The position numbers and the translations under genes are program-made. Source: Liolophura sinensis (lineage: Eukaryota; Mollusca; Polyplacophora; Chitonida; Chitonidae). Taken from it: a stretch of 64,000 nucleotides of DNA. The stretch is taken from assembly GCF_032854445.1 (NCBI RefSeq), contig NC_088299.1:10843608-10907607 (forward strand), in the 5' to 3' direction. The notes under the pieces are model-generated. The model was given only the letters and a program-made list of their open reading frames with translations. It was not told the origin of the DNA and made no database searches. This document shows positions 58,201 to 64,000 of this stretch, one piece after another (position 1 is the first letter of the stretch; the number at the start of each line of letters is the position of its first letter).

Positions 58201-61200
58201 GAAGTTAAAAACCACTTCATCGGTGTACTGTACCTTGTATTTGAACAGGTGTTGATCCCTAAACTGAAGGAGCCAGACTCAAACCCAGCTGTGACTATCT
58301 GTGTTCTGGCTGCCATAGGAGAACTAGCCCAGGTATTTGTGGTGTACCGTTGGTGAATATAGGTTGATGTTGTACAAGTAGCCTAACTCTTCCAGTTTTT
58401 AGGACAGGTATTGGTTGTGCTGAAAGTGAAGAATTACATTTCTCTCCAAATTTTATGAAAAGTAAAGATTGAATATGTTGTTCATTAGCTGGACTAATCA
58501 TGTGGAAACAGAGGATCTGAATATTCCTGTCACATTTACATGTATATTGGCTAAAAAGAGTAGAACAGGTGTCCCCAAAATTAGAAGAATTAGGGATATG
58601 TGATGTTGAGGTTGAAGGATGCATAAGTAGAGCTACACTTGTATATGATCAGATACATATTTAATACAGACCACAGATTTCATGTTAAAGCCTTCTCTTT
58701 GCTATGCTTTTGACCATGAACTGATCAGTGTTTCACTATGCTACTCATTTGACAATACACAAAAAATGGAGCTAGACCCAGATTATCGACGTACTGTACG
58801 ACCATCGTCCTAAGATTCCTTAGTTATTCTGTTAAGAAAAAATTTCTGGTTGCTTTGCGCAACTAGTTATACTGCCTAAACTGTCACTAGTTGGTACTAA
58901 CTAGAAAGGTTCCCACACATTACCACACCGTTTTATGACTTATGGTACTGACAAAGCAGCCTCATAGTACTGAGTGGCAGTCATACAGTTCAGAACCAAT
59001 CACTACTGTCAGGTTACAGTGTTTGCTGTGTAATAACAGGTCTTGTTGCTTTTGCAGGTGAGTGGAGTGGACATCAGAAAGTGGGTGGATGAATTACTGC
59101 CCATCATACTGGAGATGTTACAGGATTCGTCTGCCCTTCAGAAAAGAGAGGTGGGTCAGGATTCCACAGTTGTTTATATTTTAATATTGGGGTGTAATGT
59201 ACTTAAAAGATCAGGTTCATGTGAGATGTGGAGCACAAAATTAGGTCAAGTTTATGATGCCTACAAAGAAAATTTGTTTGTTTGAAGAGATTCTGTATAT
59301 TGTTTATTTATTCATTTATTTGATTTAATGTTTTACGCCGTGCTCAAGAATATTTCACTTTTACGAGGGGGGCCAGCGTTTAGGTGGAAGGAAACCACAC
59401 AGAGCCCACAGGTTGCCTGATAGGAAGCATGAGCTGGACTTGAACTCATAGCAACAGCATTGGTGAGAGGCACCTGTGCTGGTGTGCTGACACTCTAATG
59501 TGATACCAGCTATTAAAGCAAATATAGTATATGTAGATACATGTTGTATTATGAATGTGCTTTATGTTTATTTGTAGTGTATGTACATGTACTTTATGTG
59601 TATGTTTATATTTGTAGTGTATGTACATGTACTTTATGTGTATATTTATCTATATTTGTAGTGTATGTACATGCACTTTGTGTGTATGTTTATCTATATT
59701 TGTAGTGTATGTACATGCATTTTATGTGTATGTTTATCTATATTTGTAGTGTATGTACATGTACTTTGTGTGTATGTTTATCTATATTTGTAGTGTATGT
59801 ACATGCACTTTGTGTGTATGTTTATCTATATTTGTAGTGTATGTACATGCACTTTATGTGTGTGTTTATCTATATTTGTAGTGTATGTACATGTACTTTA
59901 TGTGTATATTTATCTATATTTGTAGTGTATGTACGTGTACTTTATGTGTGTGTTTATATTTGTAGTGTATGTACATGCACTTTATGTGTATGTTTATCTA
60001 TATTTGTAGTGTATGTACATGCACTTTGTGTGTATGTTTATCTATATAGTGTATGTACATGTACTTTATGTGTATGTTTATCTCTGTAGTGTATGTACGT
60101 GTACTTTATGTGTGTGTCATGGGTTTCCCACAGGCGTTGGCCTGTTTCCTCCCACCATAATGCTTGCCACCTTTGTATGAGTGAAATATTTTTGAGTACG
60201 GCGTAAAACACCAATTAAATAGAAATATGTTATGTGTACATGTATTGAAGGTGGCCTTATGGAGCCTAGGACAGATGGTGGAGAGTACAGGCTATGTGGT
60301 AGAGCCGTACAAGAAGTATCCCTCCCTTCTGGAGGTGTTGCTGAATTTCCTGAAGACAGAGCAGTCTCCCGGCATACGTAGAGAGGTAAGTTGAAAAGAA
60401 TTGTTATTCCACAAAAACACGTAAAGCTGCAACTGAAAGCTTTGTCACACGCCTTCATTTTAGTTTTTCAGCTAGTGTGTGATTATCACACCTCATGCAA
60501 AAGATCAGGGGCCGCTTCCACAAAGCCATTTCTGACTTAACCCGAAATTGAAAACCTCCTCACAGTTTTGGTCTTTGGTATTGGAAGTTGAAATTTGGAC
60601 ACATTTGTTTTAAGATAATATTGATGAGGTGGACAAAACTTTAATTTCTAAAGCCGAAAAATGAGCTTTAAGATTACATTTCAGATTTTTACGTAAGTCA
60701 GAAATGGCTTTGAGGAATCGGCCTCATTGTGTGATTAGTGTACCTGTATCATCGTCCCCAGGGTAATGATTTTTGTTAGGTGTGTTTAGCTAGCATTGTC
60801 GCAGGAGCACATTAGATGTGGAAATGTGATAGCACACCTCAAACTCATCCTCTTTTTGAGTTTATCAGGTGTGTCTTATTAGCGCACCTAGACCTTGTCT
60901 CACCAGCACGTTAGATGTGGGAATGTGATAGCACACCTCAAACTCATCCTCTTTTTGAGTTTATCAGGTGTGTCTTATTAGCACACCTAGGCTTTGTCTT
61001 AGGAGTGCCTTAGATGTGGGAATGTGATAGCACGCCTCAAACTCATCCTCTGTGTGAGTTTATCAGGTGTGTCGTATTAGCACACCTAGACTTTGTCTCA
61101 GGAGTGCGTTAGGTGTGGGAATGTGATAGCACACCTCAAACTCATCCTCTTTTTGAGTTTATCAGGTGTGTCTTATTAGGACACTTAGGCTTTGTCTCAG

Positions 61201-64000
61201 CAGTGCGTTAGATGTGGGAATGTGATAGCACACCTCAAACTCGTCCTCTTTTTGAGTTTATCAGGTGTGTCTTATTAGGACACTTAGGCTTTGTCTCAGG
61301 AGTGCGTTAGATGTGGGAATGTGATAGCACACCTCAAACTTATCCTCTTTTTGAGTTTATCAGGTGTGTCTTATTAGGACACCTAGACCTTGTCTCGCGA
61401 GCACGTTAGATGTGGGAATGTGATAGCACACCTCAAACTCATCCTCTGAGTTTATCAGGTGTGTCTTATTAGCACACCTAGCACACCTCAAATTCAAAGG
61501 CATTAGTCCAATACTGTTATTGTTTCACCACCTGTGATGTCATGTTCCATTTTGCCTAGTTCAAGTTGTACCACTTATTCATGGAAAAAGTAACTTAGAA
61601 TTTCCAGAATGTCTCTGGTCCCTTTGATCTTGGGACATCGGTCAGGATGCAAATAGTTGAAAGTTGATTTAGCATGCATTATGATGTCATCCCACTGGAA
61701 TGTCATGAAGGAAAAGATTTTTTTTTTCGACGCATAGCATCTGGGTGTAAAATCTCAAAATGCAATAACAAGGAAATTTGTTATTAGTGAAGCATGAAAG
61801 TTCACTTTTAAATACATAATAGATCTGTGTTGATGATGACAGGTTATCCGTGTGCTGGGACTTCTGGGAGCTCTGGACCCTCATAAGCACAAGATGAATA
61901 TCGGGGTGATCTGTACCACGGGCGACTCCGCCGCCTCCGTGGGCATGACAGAGAAGAAAAGCACACAGGACGCTAGTCAACCAGGTAAACACATCATAGC
62001 CCTTCAGTAAACCAGTGACTGACGATGTGTTAAATTTGTCATCAAGAAAAAGTACTTCAGTACACGCAAGACTGTTAAGTTTTATTACACCCTTTCTTAA
62101 CACTGGTGCCGTGAGTTGATATATTTTTGAAGGGTTTTGCTTAATGTTTCACATTCTGGACTTTTTGACAATTTTTCTTGGGTTTAAGTGTTACCTTGTG
62201 AGCAAGTCATGTGTTTTAAATACGTTTTAGTCGGTTAGAAAAATTCTAAAAACGATAAATTAAACTATTTTCCCAGAGAGTGTTTAATGGTCTTTCAGCT
62301 GATAAATATTTTATTATAGTGGTTTCTTTGCCATTAAAGGTGTCCTGTTAACAAAAGTGACAGTGAAGCCTCTAGTTCACTTCAAAGGCAGGTTTATTGG
62401 TCAAAGAGTACAGTGACCTTTTTAACTGTGCATATGTATAACCCTACCTTCATATTTTGTACAGTTTAGAATTAATATACCATATTGCCTTAACCTATTT
62501 GCATATAAAAAAATAAACATTTTAAATGCAATTCATGCACTTTTTAAAATTTGACATTCCAAACAAACTTACGGTGTTCGAATCAACAGAATTTCAGGGT
62601 TTCACAAAGAGAATGATTTTATCAATCTACATTGAACAATGCCCTCAGAATGTGCTTTAATGATCATTTTACAAATGTGCGAAGAGACGAAAGAAGAAAT
62701 ATATTATTGGCACATGTTTTCCGTGTGACTGACAGGCGAGTACAACACGAGTGAGATGCTGGTCAACATGAGTTCATCCACCACCCTGGAGGAGTTCTAT
62801 CCCGCCGTAGCTATCGCTACTCTCATGAGGATCATCCGTGACCCCTCCCTGTCTCAGCACCACACCATGGTCGTCCAGGCCATCACATTCATCTTCAAAA
62901 GTCTGGGGATAAAGTGTGTGCCCTACATCCAGCAGGTGGTGCCCGCGTACCTGACGGTCATACGCACGGCAGACACAGGCTTCAGAGAGGTGAGTCGCAG
63001 CACCAGTTCACAGTGTTCATACACTGAGAAAACATGTTCAAAATCGCCTCAGGCTCAGGCCTTTGTGTTGAGGAGCAGGTAGTCTTTAATTTCCAAATGA
63101 CACTTTCAATTTCATCGAAAAAGTTAAGGTTAGAGTTAGGTCCAAATCAGGAAGGTCAATGTCCAGGTATTATGACTAAGCTACAATAGGCACTGAGACT
63201 TGCTCATTCAGCTAAAGCTATGTTCTTTGCAGCGGCTAATCGGTAGGTTACAGGATTAAATCTGGATTGTACTAATTTGACTCCGTCTTTAAGCCTTGAA
63301 GTTTTGTGAGGTAACTGCCAAAAAATTTTAAAACTCCGAACATTTCCTGTTACTTTTTATGAGCCTGTTGGTGAGAATTGCCAGAGGCCCATTATAGAAA
63401 CATGAAAAAAAGTGCAGAAATTGCTGAAAGTAGTTTCACCCAAGTATGCTGTGTCAGTGCGCTTAACTGAAATAGGCCGTGTTATGGTCAGATATTAACT
63501 TCCTTTCATGATGTTTTCTTCATTGTTTTTTGGGGATTTATATGTTATGAATATGCATTGAATAAAAATTGTAATCATGTTTGGAGTCATGCTTTCATGT
63601 ATTATCGTTAAATTTTTTGCCACAAAAGGTTATCGAATGCACTTGCGCTATTTTGAGGGTCATAACGCAAAAAGTCACGTACCTGTCATACCTTGATTGC
63701 CTGTGGTAGCTTTCACTCTGAAAAGATTTCCGTCTTGTAAAGTAACCTACATGCATGTATTTGACAGCGCCTGATTGTATTTTGGCGTACCTTAAAGGAT
63801 ACCTGAAAAGGAACTACAGCACAAAGATTATGTTTCTATGCCAAATGAAGAAAAGTATGCCCCCAGTATTTTTGTGACAAAAAATTTAATTTTTTTTAAT
63901 ACCTGTTAATTACCCCTATATATTATATTATGCATATTTTCCATCAACGGTTGGATTTTTTCAGAAATTACGCTTGGAACTCGGTAAACATTCCCAAAAG
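43251..64000 (+). CDS. mtor: mTOR serine/threonine kinase, N-terminal HEAT-repeat region; 3' end beyond the window
   Basis: Spliced exons, all GT/AG and phase-compatible: 43251-43536 (ATG 43311), 44041-44276, 45027-45128, 45626-45724, 46309-46443, 46795-46857, 47997-48164, 48604-48716, 49419-49598, 50300-50428, 50641-50888, 51705-51823, 52359-52452, 52890-53095, 57786-57908, 58249-58332, 59058-59150, 60251-60385, 61843-61984, 62736-62989. They sum to 2949 nt, 983 codons without a stop. Hallmarks shared with animal m[96 protein letters not shown]-type block [53 protein letters not shown]. This part forms the alpha-solenoid that dimerises the kinase and binds Raptor or Rictor; the FAT and kinase domains lie downstream. 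The loop between exons 6 and 7 is shorter than in vertebrates. 62990-64000 is intron. Confidence 0.96.
43599..43852 (+). mobile_element. tRNA-derived SINE in mTOR intron 1
   Basis: GGTGCCTCTGTGGCTCAGTT, GGTCGCTGTGAGTTCGTTCA, GCTGCCGTCGTATAAGTGAA, TACGGTGTAAAACACCAGTC and an AAATCAAATC tail. A short deletion lies between the A-box and the GGCCCTGGAGCC segment. Confidence 0.88.
45778..46255. repeat. degenerate tandem repeat in mTOR intron 4
   Basis: About four units built around TAGCATTCCACTACCATTCA, TCTAGCCTTCATATG, GAGGATGTCTAGAGTTAGAG and CATAAGCTCACC, each roughly 110-130 bases, with internal deletions. Confidence 0.75.
47638..47892 (+). mobile_element. tRNA-derived SINE in mTOR intron 6
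   Basis: GGGCCTCCGTGGCTCAGTGG, GGTCGCTGTGAGTTCAAGTC, TCTCCAGCCGTATGTGGGAA, TGTAAGTGAAATATTCTTGA and tail AACACCAATCAAATAAATAA. Both Pol III boxes remain. Confidence 0.88.
49605..49633 (+). other. G-rich tract with G-quadruplex potential, beside the mTOR exon 9 donor
   Basis: Starting six bases after the GT of exon 9, the intron has GGAGGGGGGGTAGGG and then GGTGGGGGGG. Four or more G-tracts of at least three lie within about 29 bases. Confidence 0.6.
49986..50112 (+). repeat. SINE 3' half in mTOR intron 9
   Basis: GCAACCTGCGGATGGTTGTG, GGTTTCCCCCAGGCTCTGCT, GCTGCCGTCGTATAAGTGAA, then AACACCAATCAAATAAATAC. It is truncated at the 5' side, at the CAGCAACCTGCGG segment. Confidence 0.8.
53187..53240 (+). 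repeat. partial copy of mTOR exon 14 tail with a splice donor
   Basis: CTGTATGAACCCAGCTTCTG, GATGCCATGACTGTGGAAGA, CACTGATTCAG|GTATGT repeats the end of the true exon 14 (53044-53095), which ends GCTGATTCAG|GTACGT. No acceptor-like site is obvious directly upstream. Confidence 0.85.
53280..53640 (+). repeat. minisatellite derived from exon 14 sequence
   Basis: Irregular repeats of AGCTTAGCTGTATGAACCC, GCTGGCTTAACTGTACAAAT and CCAGCTTAGCTG run for about 360 bases. The core CTGTATGAACCCAGCTTA is the same as in exon 14, where it encodes CMNPAY. Confidence 0.82.
53641..53748 (+). repeat. second partial copy of exon 14 tail plus intron start
   Basis: ATCCAGCTTATGTGAGACAT, TCACTGAGGAGGACACTGAT, TCAG|GTATGC, continuing with ATGTGTTCTGTGATGTTATC and GATAAGCTTTATGAAG. 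The same succession is found across the real exon 14 donor (53055-53160), so the duplicated block includes intron sequence. Confidence 0.85.
53820..54087 (+). mobile_element. tRNA-derived SINE in mTOR intron 14, full-length
   Basis: GGGGCCTCAGTGGCTCAGTT, GGTTAGCGCGCTAGCGCAGC, GGTCGCTGTGAGTTCAAGTC, CTCTCCGGCCGTATGTGGAA, GCCGCCGTCGTATAAGTGAA, ending AACACGAATCAAATAAATAA. It has both Pol III boxes and a four-base-unit tail. Confidence 0.9.
54250..54350 (+). repeat. diverged SINE-like 3' remnant
   Basis: GCATCCTGGTTTCCTCCACT and AAGAGAAATATTCTTCAGTA, followed by TGAAGTCAGAA, resemble the CCTGGTTTCCTCCCACC to AAGTGAAATATTCTTGAGTA part of the main SINE, but are much more diverged. Confidence 0.45.
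54382..57785 (+). repeat. 115-bp satellite array in mTOR intron 14 (about 29 units)
   Basis: The period is exactly 115 between successive GCATTGTTCA blocks over most of the array. The unit runs TCATTGTTTTGGGTATTGAT, GCATTGTTCATCTGTAGGTC, ATCTGTCAAGTAACTCAATG, TGAATCATTGAAGAAGTACA, CTTAGGGTAAATTTAAATAA, TGACAGACTGCAGAG. Inner units are nearly identical; the first and last few are diverged. The last unit ends at the exon 15 acceptor itself: CCATTGTTTTTGAACTG, then TTCATCTAAAG|ATCTTGACA. Confidence 0.95.
59298..59500 (-). mobile_element. tRNA-derived SINE in mTOR intron 17, reverse orientation
   Basis: TTTATTTATTCATTTATTTG, TGTTTTACGCCGTGCTCAAG, AATATTTCACTTTTACGAGG, AAACCACACAGAGCCCACAG, AGCTGGACTTGAACTCATAG. 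The CCACGTACGGCCGGAG segment has been lost. Confidence 0.82.
59540..60116 (+). repeat. 44-bp tandem array in mTOR intron 17 (about 13 units)
   Basis: The unit is GTGTATGTACATGCACTTTG, TGTGTATGTTTATCTATATT, TGTA, with TGTACATG/TGCACTTT variants and shorter units lacking TATCTA. Open frames through it are products of the repeat. Confidence 0.93.
60117..60224 (+). repeat. SINE 3' half in mTOR intron 17
   Basis: CATGGGTTTCCCACAGGCGT, GGCCTGTTTCCTCCCACCAT, GTATGAGTGAAATATTTTTG and TACGGCGTAAAACACCAATT. It starts exactly where the 44-bp array stops and ends 26 bases before exon 18. Confidence 0.8.
60508..60725. mobile_element. MITE-like element in mTOR intron 18
   Basis: The left arm GGGGCCGCTTCCACAAAGCC, ATTTCTGACTTA is matched by the inverted right arm TAAGTCAGAAATGGCTTTGA, GGAATCGGCCTCA. 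It is about 218 bases with arms of about 33 bases and no coding capacity. Confidence 0.78.
60790..61490 (+). repeat. 99-bp hairpin-forming tandem array in mTOR intron 18 (about 7 units)
   Basis: Successive TTAGATGTGG blocks are 99 bases apart. Each unit contains ACACCTCAAACTCA, a TCCTCTTT loop, and TGAGTTTATCAGGTGTGT, which can fold into a stem of about 12-14 pairs. Later units have small deletions. Confidence 0.92.

Noticed and set aside
59841-60089. Cys-rich 82-codon plus-strand frame
   Set aside because: Translation of the 44-bp TGTA-rich intronic array; repeat artefact.
61687-62103. 138-codon minus-strand open frame
   Set aside because: Antisense to mTOR exon 19, which has clear homology on the plus strand.
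63960-64000. Next mTOR exon at the window end (TTTTTTCAG followed by open sequence)
   Set aside because: The translated sequence does not resemble the expected FLFQQLG block of mTOR, so this is treated as intron.

Overview
The window is animal nuclear DNA. It is AT-rich and intron-bearing, with canonical GT/AG splice sites and many short interspersed repeats, tandem repeats and transposon relics. The dominant repeat is a tRNA-derived SINE whose right half ends in a conserved block, followed by aaacaccaatcaaataaata. As far as I recall, this type is common in molluscs and other lophotrochozoans, so a mollusc is the best guess; that is inference, because no mitochondrial or marker gene is present.

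Four genes can be supported. (1) On the minus strand at 6138-10913, a class A GPCR with two coding exons: TM1-3 in one, TM4-7 in the other, joined in frame to 416 residues. (2) On the minus strand at 32054-32332, a 92-residue single-pass membrane protein of unknown family. (3) On the minus strand at 39640-41130, a 496-residue T-complex protein 11-like protein (TCP11L1/2 type) with an uninterrupted coding exon. (4) On the plus strand from 43251 to beyond the window end, the 5' part of mTOR, the HEAT-repeat kinase of TORC1/TORC2. Twenty coding exons can be joined in frame to 983 residues, and all lie in the N-terminal HEAT region. TCP11L and mTOR are head to head, with about 2.2 kb between their start codons.

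Layout: 1-5000 holds a broken Ty3/Gypsy-type retrotransposon, a possible solo LTR and a decayed Tc1-like element. 5.2-6.0 kb holds two SINE families and a small palindromic MITE. 6.1-10.9 kb is the GPCR gene. 14.07-23.79 kb is a head-to-tail segmental duplication of about 5 kb with no convincing gene; each copy carries a 24-bp minisatellite that creates long but probably meaningless open frames. 24-39 kb is mostly intergenic with SINEs, MITEs, microsatellites and the small membrane-protein gene. 39.6 kb to the end is TCP11L and mTOR.

The most unusual signals are in the mTOR introns. A 115-bp repeat (about 29 units) runs straight into the exon 15 acceptor, and its unit resembles that acceptor. 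The intron after exon 14 holds two further copies of the exon 14 tail with its splice donor, plus a minisatellite that looks grown from exon 14 sequence. There is also a 99-bp array in which every unit can form a hairpin, and a 44-bp array between two SINE pieces. I found no bacterial-type system, CRISPR, rRNA or true tRNA gene.
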